Assembly: GCF_019857185.1 (NCBI RefSeq)
Contig: NZ_JAHWXP010000003.1
Coordinates: 685,036 to 749,035, forward strand
DNA length: 64,000 nucleotides
Source of the DNA: Alteriqipengyuania abyssalis
GTDB taxonomy: Bacteria; Pseudomonadota; Alphaproteobacteria; Sphingomonadales; Sphingomonadaceae
Direction of reading: 5' to 3'
Under the pieces are notes generated by a model. The model had not been told where the DNA came from, searched no databases, and saw nothing but the letters and a program-made list of their open reading frames with translations. Both the position numbers and the translations under genes were made by a program. Shown in pieces: positions 1-7,542 of this stretch (positions are counted from its first letter, which is position 1; every line of letters begins with the position of its first letter).

Positions 1-1
1 T

Positions 2-319
2 GCGGAGTTCTGGCCCTTCTACCTGCGCGAACACAGTCGCCCCGCAACGCGCCGGCTGCACTATGTCGGCACCGGGCTGGTCATCGCGCTTGCGGTGGTC
101 GCGCTGGCGAGCCGCAACTGGTGGGTGCTGCTTGCGCTGCCCGTGGCGGGCTATTTCTTTGCCTGGATCGCGCATTTCCGGGTCGAACGGAACCGCCCCG
201 CGACCTTCACCTATCCGCTGTGGAGCCTGATCGCCGATTTCCGGATGTTCTTCCTGTGGATCACCGGGCGGCTCGGCCCCGAGCTCGATCGCGCAGGCGT
301 GAACCGACCGCAAGGCTAG
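2..319 (+). CDS. Mpo1/DUF962-like membrane protein (5' truncated by window edge)
   Basis: Open from the left edge in frame 2, so the true start lies outside the window. The visible part begins [14 protein letters not shown] and continues RRLHYVGTG, the usual DUF962/Mpo1 opening with conserved Glu-His and Arg-x-x-His residues, followed by two hydrophobic segments (about residues 24-36 and 40-55 of the visible part) and a C-terminal stretch with [10 protein letters not shown]. The yeast member, Mpo1, is an Fe-dependent dioxygenase in fatty-acid alpha-oxidation; bacterial members are mostly uncharacterised, so function is inferred from family only. Its stop overlaps the stop of the convergent lipoprotein gene by 4 bp. 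Confidence 0.8.
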   Translation, partial: AEFWPFYLREHSRPATRRLHYVGTGLVIALAVVALASRNWWVLLALPVAGYFFAWIAHFRVERNRPATFTYPLWSLIADFRMFFLWITGRLGPELDRAGVNRPQG

Positions 320-741
320 GGCGCCTCCGGGCCTTCGAAGGGTTGCGCATCGGTCCACGCGCAGCCTTCGCGCGTGTCGTCGCCGATCTTCAGCGTGACC
401 GTGTAGGGATACGTCCGGTCGCTCATCCCGTCGGAGCAGGCGCCCGGCGTCACCGTCATGTCGAACGCCGCCCCGTCGAGCGTGCCGGAAAAGCCGAGCC
501 CGCCCTGCCCGCTGAACCGACGGACGGCAAACCTGATACCATCGGTATTTTCGGGCGTCTTGTAGGTCAGGCTCTCGCCGCTGACCTTGCCGCTCCAGAA
601 AGGCTCGGTGCCGGTGAAGCGGATCGTCTCGCTTTTGCCGATGGCGTCGAAACCTTCGGGCGAAGTACCGGGCGCACCCGCTCCGTTCTCGGTCTGGCAC
701 GCAGCGAGCAGCAGAGGAATGGCAACAACCAGCAGGCGCAT
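316..741 (-). CDS. COG3650-like outer-membrane lipoprotein
   Basis: A 141-residue protein. I chose the start at 741 because AAGGAA stands 7 bases upstream and the N-terminus [16 protein letters not shown] is a classic lipoprotein signal with lipobox LAAC; the upstream in-frame ATG at 813 would bury it. The body contains [13 protein letters not shown] and [12 protein letters not shown], which resemble the COG3650 family of small beta-rich periplasmic lipoproteins with conserved cysteines. No enzymatic role is known. Probably anchored in the outer-membrane inner leaflet. Convergent with the Mpo1-like gene. Confidence 0.75.
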   Translation of the reverse strand: MRLLVVAIPLLLAACQTENGAGAPGTSPEGFDAIGKSETIRFTGTEPFWSGKVSGESLTYKTPENTDGIRFAVRRFSGQGGLGFSGTLDGAAFDMTVTPGACSDGMSDRTYPYTVTLKIGDDTREGCAWTDAQPFEGPEAP

Positions 742-912
742 GGGGGTTCCTTTCGGCGAACGAGAATGCTTTGTTAGGGTCGCGTTATCTATCCTGTCCC
801 GCAGGAAGCGCAAAGCGCGGCCGACCGCAAGACCTCCCGGGAACCGCGCACGGCGCTTGCGTATTGTGATGGCAAGGAATTCGACGCAAGATTTGGCTGG
901 GAGTACAACAAG

Positions 913-1431
913 ATGCGCGCCTTACCCGGGATCGTTGGAGCAGTCGCGGTGGTCGCAATCGGCGGTGCGGTAGCCGGTGCCGCGATTGATACGACCCCGC
1001 GCCAGATCCACGCCGAGACGCCGCTGCCCGGCCCCGGACCGATCGCGATCGACGACAAGCGTCGTGCCCTCGGCGCCGCAGATCACTACCCGCTGAAGGC
1101 GAACGGCAAGACCTACGAGGTCGCCGAACTGCGCGAACGCGGGCTCTACAGCCAGGATCGGTTCGCGCCCCGTTTCGCGTATAGTGAGGCAGAGTCCGGG
1201 CTTGGCGAGTTCGACTTCGAGGCCGCGCAGGCCGAGTCCCTGCGGTGGGAAGCTGAACAGCGCCGCGCGATCGATCGGCAACGCGGATACACCCGGCAGG
1301 CATCGAGCCGCCCGCCCCCCCGCCGTCCGCTGGAGCTCGAGCAGCCCGCGAACATTTCCCTGCCTCCGCGAAGCGAAAGCATCACCTACGTCTCGCGCCC
1401 GGTGGTGCAGGGAGCATCGACAGCACGCTGA
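913..1431 (+). CDS. hypothetical exported protein
   Basis: A 172-residue protein with an N-terminal hydrophobic segment (residues 5-24, rich in Val/Ala/Gly) that could be an uncleaved anchor or signal peptide. The middle has a YPLKANGKTYEVAELRERGLY segment; the rest is charged, rich in Glu/Arg, with a Pro-rich tail (RPPPRRPLELEQP) suggesting disorder. GGGAG lies about 10 bases before the ATG. I do not recognise a family. It stands alone between divergent and convergent neighbours and shares the bidirectional terminator at 1459-1484 with the fasciclin gene. Confidence 0.6.
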   Translation: MRALPGIVGAVAVVAIGGAVAGAAIDTTPRQIHAETPLPGPGPIAIDDKRRALGAADHYPLKANGKTYEVAELRERGLYSQDRFAPRFAYSEAESGLGEFDFEAAQAESLRWEAEQRRAIDRQRGYTRQASSRPPPRRPLELEQPANISLPPRSESITYVSRPVVQGASTAR

Positions 1432-1458
1432 GCGAGCATGCATTGCACCTCACACGAA

Positions 1459-1484
1459 AAGGGCTCCCGCATCCGGGAGCCCTT
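1459..1484. terminator. bidirectional intrinsic terminator
   Basis: Perfect 11-bp stem (1459-1469 with 1474-1484) and a 4-base loop, between two convergent genes. On the minus strand it is followed by TTTTCG, so it best serves the fasciclin gene; on the plus strand the T-run is weaker. Confidence 0.85.
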
Positions 1485-1508
1485 CGTCGTTTAGAGGTAC
1501 AGAAGCGC

Positions 1509-2093
1509 TTACTGCGGCATCAGGACCGTATCGATCACGTGGACCACACCGTTCGAGGCGTCGATATCGGTCATCGTGACGGTTGCGGTATTGCCCGCGG
1601 CATCGCGCAGGACAACGTTGTTGCCATCCATCATCGCGGTGAGTTCCGCACCATTGACCGTGGTCAGCTTGTAACCGTCTTCACCCGCAGCTTCGATCGC
1701 CGCGGTCAGCGCGGCTGCATCGGTCGTGCCTTCGACGACGTGGTAGGTGAGAATGTTGGTCAGGTCTTCCTTGCCCGCTTCGCTCATCAGCTCGTCACGG
1801 GTCGCCTGCGGCACCTTGTCGAACGCGGCGTTGGTCGGCGCGAAGACGGTGTACTCGCCGCTCGATAGCGTCTCGCCCAAGCCGGCTGCGGTCACCGCTT
1901 CGACCAGAGTCGAAAGCTGCGGGTCAGCCTGCGCGACTTCGACGATTGTACCGCTGGCCGCGTCATCGACCGCCATCTGGTCGGCGGCGGTATCGTCGGT
2001 CATCGCAGTGTCGTCGTTCGCAGTGTCGGATTCGGCACACGCGGCGAGCGAGAGCGCAGCGACCGAGGCGAGCGTCAGGGCTAGCTTGTTCAT
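1509..2093 (-). CDS. fasciclin (FAS1) domain lipoprotein
   Basis: A 194-residue protein. Residues 1-19 form a lipoprotein signal (MNKLALTLASVAALSLAAC). An acidic, Asp/Ala/Thr-rich linker covers about residues 20-50. A single FAS1 domain follows (about 55-192) with YTVFAPTNAAFDKVP and the late VIDTVLMP motif. FAS1 domains mediate adhesion or protein-protein contacts at the cell surface; single-domain bacterial versions are often stress-induced lipoproteins. The gene is monocistronic, with a strong terminator just past its stop. Confidence 0.9.
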   Translation of the reverse strand: MNKLALTLASVAALSLAACAESDTANDDTAMTDDTAADQMAVDDAASGTIVEVAQADPQLSTLVEAVTAAGLGETLSSGEYTVFAPTNAAFDKVPQATRDELMSEAGKEDLTNILTYHVVEGTTDAAALTAAIEAAGEDGYKLTTVNGAELTAMMDGNNVVLRDAAGNTATVTMTDIDASNGVVHVIDTVLMPQ

Positions 2094-2235
2094 GAGGTTA
2101 TCGTCCTTTCGGGGGCTTCGTAGACACGTCGCAGCCGGTTGGCCGCTCCGTTCACCCCATCAACGGACCGGGGCGCGCGATGTTCCGAATTTGGCGAAAA
2201 TGAGGCATCCGGCCGCGATCCCGCGCCAGACGCGG

Positions 2236-2643
2236 TTAGTCCTCGATCCGGCCGATCACGCGAACCATGCAGCTGTCAGTGCCGCTCGGCGAGGGGACCA
2301 GCAGGTTCGCGGTGTCTCCGGTGCACAGGTTCGACCCGAAGCGGTTGTCGAGCGCGACCTCGTAGGCGAAGTCGATGTCCCGGCAGTTGCTCAGCGTTTC
2401 GAGCACGAACCGCTCATTGGCGCGGGTCTTCACGAAGATCCGCTCATTCCCGTTGGGGGCATCGGGTGCCTCGGAATAGCGATCCGCGTTGCGCATGAAG
2501 AAGCACTGATTGCTGGTGTCGAGCCCGGCAAGCGTCTCCTCCGCAGTATCGCCTTGCGCGCTCGCGGGTTCGGGAACGGGTGCGCAGGATGCAAGGACGG
2601 TTGCCCCGGCCAGGGCCGTCAAACAGGCGATCGGATTGTTCAC
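2236..2643 (-). CDS. DUF6491-like lipoprotein
   Basis: A 135-residue protein when read from the GTG at 2643, which has AGGAG six bases upstream; the upstream ATG at 2724 lacks such a site and would hide the lipobox. The signal VNNPIACLTALAGATVLASC ends in ASC. The mature part contains QCFFMRNADRYSEAPDAP and CRDIDFAYEVAL, with paired cysteines, consistent with the DUF6491 family of small secreted proteins common in Sphingomonadales and Xanthomonadales. Function unknown. Confidence 0.7.
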   Translation of the reverse strand: MNNPIACLTALAGATVLASCAPVPEPASAQGDTAEETLAGLDTSNQCFFMRNADRYSEAPDAPNGNERIFVKTRANERFVLETLSNCRDIDFAYEVALDNRFGSNLCTGDTANLLVPSPSGTDSCMVRVIGRIED

Positions 2644-2867
2644 AACGAATCTCCTATGCGGTGCGTAAGCGCGGTTATGCTCTGAAAACGGAAAACCGGG
2701 GGCGCGCGTTCCCGTCCGGCTCATTGCCGCTTCCCGCCCAGGCGCCGAGGCCAGGCTGGCGCATGCGGCTCATGCCGAACGGCAAAAGCTGCGCACAGAA
2801 GGATAGATAGTGGGCACTGGCTCATCCCTCGGAACGAACCATATTTTGGATGCGTAGAAAAGCGGGC

Positions 2868-3068
2868 TCAGGCCGCGTCGGCTTCCGCCTGCTTGTCACG
2901 CACCAGCTTGGCGCGTTCCTCGGCCACGGCGCGGGCGTGTTCGGCGAGGCCGCGCCAGGTCTTCTCGGCGCGCAGTTCGCGGTCGCGCACATTGGCGAGT
3001 TCGGCATTGTCCGCGGCAGCGGCGGCCTGGTCCGCGCGGGCGCAATAGAATTCGTAGCTCTGACTCAT
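2868..3068 (-). CDS. small conserved alanine-rich coiled-coil protein
   Basis: A 66-residue protein beginning MSQSYEFYCARADQAAAAAD. A GGAGGA Shine-Dalgarno sequence lies 7 bases before the ATG, the main reason to accept so short a gene. The sequence is almost entirely alpha-helical, rich in Ala, Glu, Arg and Lys, with no signal peptide or membrane segment. Short proteins of this kind (opening with Tyr-x-x-Arg-Ala-x-x-Ala) recur in alphaproteobacteria as unannotated hypotheticals. It sits downstream of the cold shock gene, separated from it by a terminator. Confidence 0.6.
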   Translation of the reverse strand: MSQSYEFYCARADQAAAAADNAELANVRDRELRAEKTWRGLAEHARAVAEERAKLVRDKQAEADAA

Positions 3069-3103
3069 GGGGCGTCCTCCGGCGGGGGGTGGGTGAAAGA
3101 GAA

Positions 3104-3134
3104 AGGGCGCCGCTTCGATGTGAAGCGACGCCCT
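3104..3134 (-). terminator. intrinsic terminator of the cold shock gene
   Basis: Imperfect hairpin: 3105-3109 pairs with 3129-3133 and 3111-3116 with 3122-3127, one mismatch between, loop of 5. On the minus strand it is followed by a pyrimidine-rich CTTTCTCTTT stretch. Confidence 0.7.
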
Positions 3135-3142
3135 CGCGATGA

Positions 3143-3355
3143 TCAGTCGGCGGCCGAGAGGTTCACGGCGCTTTCCTTGCCATTACGGCCCTGCTCGACT
3201 TCGTAGTTGAGACGCTGGTCCTTATCGAGGCCCTGCATCCCGGCCGCCTGGACGGCGGTGATGTGCACGAAGCTGTCGGCCGAGCCGTCATCCGGCTGGA
3301 TGAAGCCGAAGCCCTTGTCGGCATTGAAGAATTTTACGGTGCCAGTCTTGGCCAT
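3143..3355 (-). CDS. CspA-family cold shock protein
   Basis: A single 70-residue cold shock domain, full length for the family. The two RNA-binding motifs are visible: KGFGFI (RNP1, residues about 14-19) and FVHIT (RNP2, about 29-33). Such proteins are cytoplasmic single-strand nucleic-acid chaperones acting in cold or stationary phase. The C-terminal QGRNGKESAVNL is typical of alphaproteobacterial members. The gene is followed by its own terminator. The sequence upstream (3356 onward) is gene-free and probably contains the 5' leader. Confidence 0.95.
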   Translation of the reverse strand: MAKTGTVKFFNADKGFGFIQPDDGSADSFVHITAVQAAGMQGLDKDQRLNYEVEQGRNGKESAVNLSAAD

Positions 3356-3706
3356 GTGATGTTCCTTTCAAGAACAATGAAGGCCCCTCGCGCGAAATTG
3401 CGCGCAGGGTTTTGCGTCAAATCGTCCGATGAAAGGAAAACGTCGTCTGGTTTACGCCGGGGCCCAGGCGGGTAAGCAGGGGCAAGCGGCGAGGCAAATT
3501 CCGAAGTCCGTCGCAAATTTCGACGTCAGCGAGGCTTATGTAGCACCGATCGGCGCAATTACCTAATCCTCGCTGCCTCGCTTCTCTCCGCCGCCGCATA
3601 TTGCCCTGCCCTGCCCTGCGCCCGGCGGAAGGCGATCCGCAGCGGGCCGACCTTCTCGTGGCCGACATTCGCACGGCCGGGCGTTGGCAAAAGCCCGGCG
3701 GCGACA

Positions 3707-3816
3707 GGGTGACACGTGTCACCCACCTGTCACCCCCACGCCCACCGCATCTTGCGCGGCATAACCCCCTGTGGCCCCGCGATTCTCACCCGCGGCCATC
3801 GCGCCCCGGGTGACAC
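3707..3816. repeat. cluster of GGGTGACAC half-sites including an 18-bp palindrome
   Basis: The gene-free stretch 3356-3838 holds no credible coding sequence. It contains a perfect 18-bp palindrome at 3707-3724 made of two inverted GGGTGACAC units. A further inverted half-site, TGTCACCC, lies at 3728-3735, and another direct GGGTGACAC at 3808-3816. The four copies fall within 110 bases just past the 3' end of the orphan helix-turn-helix gene. They look like binding sites for a dimeric protein, but no partner is shown. Confidence 0.6.
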
Positions 3817-3838
3817 ATTGCGCAAATCGCCCGCCATT

Positions 3839-4435
3839 TTATCGCGAGCCGTTCCGCGCGCGATCTTCGCTCGCGTCGAGCATGTGGCGCGCCTCGATAT
3901 CCTTCGCCCGCTTGGTATCATCGTCGAGCAGCCGCGTGCCGTCCTCGTCCTGCCACACGATCGGCCCGTGCTCGATCCGGTCGAGCATTTTCTCCCACCG
4001 TTCGGACCAGAACTCCGCCGCCACGCCATAGCGCGACAGCCGCTGCGCGCCGAGCGCGTTGCGGCGTGCGAGGAGGAAGACGGTCAGCCGCTCGTCATAG
4101 CGCCGCCGCGTGCCGACCTGCTCCCCGCCGTGAAACACCGGTTCCTCCACCCCATGCAATGCGCGTTCGAGCGCGGCCTGATGGAGCGCGTCGTAGCCGT
4201 GCTGGAACGCCGCCTCCCACGCGATATCGAACGGCTCGCCTTTCTGCCGGTTTCGCAAGCGGTACGCCGACTGGCGCGACATGCCGACCGCCTTCGCCGC
4301 CGCCGTCACCTGCTGCGTCGCCGCGAGCACGCGCAGGAACTCCGCCATCTTGCGCCTGTCCCAGCGGTCTTCCGGCGGGACGTCGGGGACTTGCGAGGAA
4401 ACGGCGGACGGGCGGGGTTTGTCGGAGGCGCTCAT
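3839..4435 (-). CDS. orphan helix-turn-helix protein, small-terminase-like
   Basis: A 198-residue protein. Residues about 25-62 (RKMAEFLRVLAATQQV then TAAAKAVGMSRQSAYRLRNR) form a homeodomain-like helix-turn-helix of the type seen in phage small terminase subunits and resolvase-like regulators. The following part (FDIAWEAAFQHGYDALHQAALERAL) is helical, and the C-terminal third is charged with an EARHMLD segment. There is no signal or membrane segment and no clear Shine-Dalgarno sequence before the ATG at 4435, so the start is uncertain. No other phage gene is nearby. It may be a domesticated phage-type DNA-binding protein; the palindromes immediately downstream are possible targets. Confidence 0.65.
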   Translation of the reverse strand: MSASDKPRPSAVSSQVPDVPPEDRWDRRKMAEFLRVLAATQQVTAAAKAVGMSRQSAYRLRNRQKGEPFDIAWEAAFQHGYDALHQAALERALHGVEEPVFHGGEQVGTRRRYDERLTVFLLARRNALGAQRLSRYGVAAEFWSERWEKMLDRIEHGPIVWQDEDGTRLLDDDTKRAKDIEARHMLDASEDRARNGSR

Positions 4436-4509
4436 CGGAGAGGTTAAGGCAGATTTGCGCGGAGTAGGAAAGTTTTGGCGATGCCGCGATCTTCGCTAGG
4501 AGACCCCGC

Positions 4510-4980
4510 GTGAGCGAACCCACCACCATCCCGCACCCCGCCATTCTGGTCGATGCCGACGCCTGCCCGGTGAAGGAGGAAATCTACCGCGTGGCCGCGC
4601 GCCACAAGGCGCATGTCCGCGTGGTCAGCAACAGCCCCTTCCGCGTGCCGGTGAACGAACGGGTCAAGCGCGTGGTGGTCTCGGATGGCTTCGACGCGGC
4701 GGACGACTGGATCGCGGAGAACGCAGGGCCACGCACCGTAGTGATCACCGCCGACATCCTGCTGGCCGAGCGCTGCCTCAAGGCGGGCGCGTTAGTGCTG
4801 CGCCACGACGGCAAGAGCTTCGACGCCGCCAGCATCGGCAGCGCGATCGCCACCCGCGCCATCATGGAAGACCTGCGCGCCGGGATGGACGGGGTTGGTG
4901 GCGGGCCGCCGCCGTTCGGGAAGACGGACCGTTCGCGGTTTTTGCAGGCGCTCGACCGGGTGCTGGTGGGAATGGGATGA
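4510..4980 (+). CDS. YaiI/YqxD family (DUF188) protein
   Basis: A 156-residue protein starting at GTG, with TAGGAGA seven bases upstream. The signature ILVDADACPVKEEIYRVA at residues 13-30 and the later TADILLAERCL and LRHDGKSF motifs define the UPF0178/YaiI family, which has a PIN-like fold with conserved Asp residues and may be a nuclease, though no substrate is established. Length is normal. Convergent with the OLD-like nuclease gene, 43 bp apart. Confidence 0.9.
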   Translation: MSEPTTIPHPAILVDADACPVKEEIYRVAARHKAHVRVVSNSPFRVPVNERVKRVVVSDGFDAADDWIAENAGPRTVVITADILLAERCLKAGALVLRHDGKSFDAASIGSAIATRAIMEDLRAGMDGVGGGPPPFGKTDRSRFLQALDRVLVGMG

Positions 4981-5023
4981 GCGGGGCCTTTCGGCACCCC
5001 GGAGGAGTGTATTTGTCGAGAGG

Positions 5024-5668
5024 TCAATCTGCGAGTAGGTCTCGAATGTTTCGCGCTAAACCAACGGCCTGTTCGGGAAAGTTTTCACACCCAATTACGA
5101 TGTCATCGGAAAACAAGTTTTGACCGATGACGTTCTTAAGCTGGTTGAAAACGAACTTACCTTTGGCCCCTCTCAACCGCCGATGCTGCATCGAATCCCA
5201 TACGTCGTCATTAGTGGGGCTGCCTCCAGCGGCCCACAATTCTTGGTTATGAGCCCTCCGTTGATTCTCAAATTGCTCTCGGATGGGTCCGGTATTTCGA
5301 TTCAAAGCTCTTTCGATGAAATCGTCAGCCTCTTGCCGTGAAATACCGAGAAGCGACATCAAAAAATCGGCACTACAGAATTCTGCTTCTAGGTCAGACT
5401 GTTCAGTAAACCAAAGTCGAATGCTTTCATCATCATATTCATTTTTGAGACGCTCCACCTCATTATCAGTTAAAGAGTCCCGATCCCTGTGAACCAGGAG
5501 TTTGAACTTATTACCCAAAGATGACCTCAGTTCCTCAGCCTCCGACTTTGATAACAGATGTTTGTATCCGCGCCCCGGCAGAACGGTCACTTGTCGATCA
5601 AGCTCCGGCCATTGCGACACCAATTTCTTGAGAAACTTTGTTTCTTTATCTTCGCTCACAATAATGAG
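5024..5668 (-). pseudogene. TOPRIM nuclease half of OLD-like protein, out of frame with its ATPase half
   Basis: These 214 residues begin LIIVSEDKETKFLKKL, the first strand and acidic motif of a TOPRIM domain, and later show LVHRDRDS, the Asp-x-Asp metal-binding motif. They continue directly from the end of the ATPase at 5669, but in the +1 frame: the A7 run at 5669-5675 (minus strand) needs to be A6 for a single reading frame. No start codon with a ribosome site precedes the first TOPRIM strand, so it cannot easily be a free-standing gene. Joined, the product would be about 549 residues, close to OLD (P2) and GajA. Alternatives: true inactivating indel, slippage-dependent expression, or a homopolymer sequencing error. 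Codon use is much more AT-rich than the neighbours. Confidence 0.75.
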
Positions 5669-6674
5669 TTTTTTTGCCAAAGGCGCCCCAACCCAAAGCC
5701 AGTTCAACGGTTGAGCGATCGTCAGTGACCACCTCACCTTCGGCGAGCCACGTAACATTGGCCTCGGCGGGAGCCCCTCGAACAATAAAAGGAGAATGCG
5801 TCGTCAACAAAATCTTTAGATTTTTCGTACGAGCAATTGTTAGCAATAATCGCGGAAGCCTTTCTTGGACATCAGGGTGCAAGTGAATATCCGGCTCGTC
5901 AATTAGAAGGACCGTTGGCTTGAAGAGAAGTATATAACAGAAAATTTGTATTAGCTGCAAATACCCAGTTCCCAACAATTCCAGAGGATGATCCTGGCCA
6001 TTCAATGTGACGTTGGCAGAAATCTCGAAGTCTTCGAGTTCATTAAATCGGATATCCAACCTAACCTCGCCCAAAAGGGGCTCGAGCCAATTTTCAATTT
6101 GACGAACATCCGCTTGCGAGAGAAGGTCCAATGCATTCCGCAAATAGACATTCGAATCACCAAACGAACAGGCCTTCAAAACGACTCGTTTAGATTTTTT
6201 CTGCTCGACATTGGGGATGCCAGATATGCCGGGAATAAAGCCACTAAAGAAGACTTCTTGGCCACGGAAAAGGCCTCGAACCTCTTCTGGAAGTTCGCCC
6301 CTAACAGAGATTCCAGCATTCCTAGCCGAACGCATTTCGCACTCGGTGGCAACTTCGTCGCCTTTACCATCAACGAAGTAAAATAGAACTTTCGAAGAAG
6401 GACTGCTAGACGCATTCCCCCAGTCAACGCCATGACCTAATCGCCAATATTCGTCAGATGGCAGATAATCCAAGTCACTAATTCTAACCATTGCAGTCGA
6501 AGTCGTTCGAACACGATCAACTTGCCTTATCAAACAAGAAGCCAAGTGAGCAGCTTGCAAGATAGATGATTTTCCGCTCCCATTGGCGCCAACTAAAATA
6601 TTGACTGACTTTAGCGGAATTTCAATCTCATCAATACGTTTGAAGCGCTCCACCCTAAGTTTCGTGAGTTCCAA
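5646..6674 (-). CDS. OLD-family AAA ATPase half (frameshifted before TOPRIM domain)
   Basis: A 342-residue frame read from a TTG at 6674 with GGGGAGG five bases upstream. Walker A is GANGSGKSS (residues about 29-37), the ABC-type signature region LLGTGYLQL, Walker B TVLLIDEPDIHLHPD, and the switch His ILLTTHSPF; this order is that of RecF/SMC-like ATPases of the OLD family (AAA_15/AAA_21). OLD nucleases use ATP to gate a TOPRIM nuclease and act in anti-phage defence. The frame runs off after GAFGKK into seven unrelated residues because of an extra A; the TOPRIM part follows at 5668-5024. No helicase (GajB), reverse transcriptase or HNH partner is adjacent, so it would be a solitary class 1-type OLD protein. 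AT-rich composition suggests horizontal transfer. Confidence 0.85.
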   Translation of the reverse strand: MELTKLRVERFKRIDEIEIPLKSVNILVGANGSGKSSILQAAHLASCLIRQVDRVRTTSTAMVRISDLDYLPSDEYWRLGHGVDWGNASSSPSSKVLFYFVDGKGDEVATECEMRSARNAGISVRGELPEEVRGLFRGQEVFFSGFIPGISGIPNVEQKKSKRVVLKACSFGDSNVYLRNALDLLSQADVRQIENWLEPLLGEVRLDIRFNELEDFEISANVTLNGQDHPLELLGTGYLQLIQIFCYILLFKPTVLLIDEPDIHLHPDVQERLPRLLLTIARTKNLKILLTTHSPFIVRGAPAEANVTWLAEGEVVTDDRSTVELALGWGAFGKKTHYCERR

Positions 6675-6707
6675 ATCAGCCTCCCCTGCACGCTTCGGTT
6701 CGTTGCA

Positions 6708-6865
6708 TCACTCTTCCGGCAAATACAACTTCCCTCCCTTCTCCCGGTAAACCTTCCTCATCTCATCCATACCCCGCGCGCTTCCGCCGCCTCTCCAGCT
6801 GAGGTCTCGCCCCTGATGCTCTCGCTCGCCAGATAGCTGTCCGAGCTGTGCTTCGCCGAGAAGCC
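6708..6865 (-). pseudogene. decayed 3' fragment of a second thiC
   Basis: Translated in one frame, the minus strand gives [18 protein letters not shown], and in the next frame MDEMRKVYREKGGKLYLPEE followed by a stop. These match, in order, the [16 protein letters not shown] and [20 protein letters not shown] segments at the end of the intact ThiC encoded at 8677-10566. One frameshift separates the two parts, and nothing upstream of the last ~50 codons is retained. A 28-bp identical block (6818-6845 versus 8797-8824) confirms homology at DNA level. It lies between the SnoaL-like gene and the foreign-looking OLD gene, and marks an old duplication or replacement junction. Confidence 0.85.
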
Positions 6866-6877
6866 CGCCCCCCAGAC

Positions 6878-7432
6878 CTACCCCCCAGCCCGTACCTCGC
6901 GCACCGCCTCCAGAAACGGCGCGTAGTCGACGTAGTCGCGGTGCTCGATCACCTTGCCGTCCGACAGGATCAGCACGATCACCATCGGCGTCACGCTGTC
7001 CACCGCCTTGCCCTCGCCGAGGTCGAGGCCCCAGTGGAGCGCGCCTTCGGCCACCGCGACCTCGCCCGAGACGATCTGGCGGAAAGGCGTGAACTCCATG
7101 TGCGTGATCCCCGCGTAGCCGACGCGAAACCGCTCCATGATCGCGGCGCGGCCCTGCGATTCTACCCCGCCGAACACCAGCGTGGCGGTCGGGTCGCGGA
7201 AGCTGGCTTCCTCTGCCAGCAGCGGTTCCAGCGCGTCCCAGTCGCGCGAGGTGTAGGCGGCGATATAGGCCTCTGCGAGCGGAGTGTTGGCGGCGGTCAC
7301 CTCGCCATAATCGCGCGGCGGAGCCTCCTGCGCGGAGAGCGGGACGGCCCCGCACAGCAGCGCCGCAGCCAGCGCGAGACAGGCGGTGCGCGCAGGGTTA
7401 GACCGCGCGGAATTCAGGCGATTGGATTTCAT
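6878..7432 (-). CDS. exported SnoaL-like (NTF2-fold) protein
   Basis: A 184-residue protein. Residues 1-35 form a signal peptide (hydrophobic LALAAALLCGAVPLSAQ with a likely Ala-x-Ala type cut near SAQEA). The rest is one SnoaL/NTF2-like domain: AYTSRDWDALEPLLAEEASF, then GRAAIMERF, then MVIVLILSDGKVIEHRDYVDY, the usual final strands of this fold. Members range from polyketide cyclases to catalytically silent periplasmic proteins; substrate unknown. It is the last intact gene of the thiC-led minus-strand series, 110 bp after the VTT-like gene, and is followed by the thiC remnant. Confidence 0.75.
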   Translation of the reverse strand: MKSNRLNSARSNPARTACLALAAALLCGAVPLSAQEAPPRDYGEVTAANTPLAEAYIAAYTSRDWDALEPLLAEEASFRDPTATLVFGGVESQGRAAIMERFRVGYAGITHMEFTPFRQIVSGEVAVAEGALHWGLDLGEGKAVDSVTPMVIVLILSDGKVIEHRDYVDYAPFLEAVREVRAGG

Positions 7433-7542
7433 CGGACAGCCCCCTCTCTATCAGGTGGCCGATGCAACCGCGCGCGGGCGCGAAGGTCAAGCGGCGGTTC
7501 TGCGAGAGCCGCTCCCCGGCGGACCGGCGGCGCGGCGCGCGC

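Noticed and set aside
3417..3722. A 101-codon minus-strand frame upstream of the cold shock gene
   Set aside because: No ribosome site, Arg/Cys-rich random-looking composition, and it overlaps the palindrome cluster.
5669..5785. An independent start for the TOPRIM protein at 5785
   Set aside because: The first 39 residues of that reading are the ATPase sequence in the wrong frame, have no resemblance to any domain and no ribosome site precedes them.
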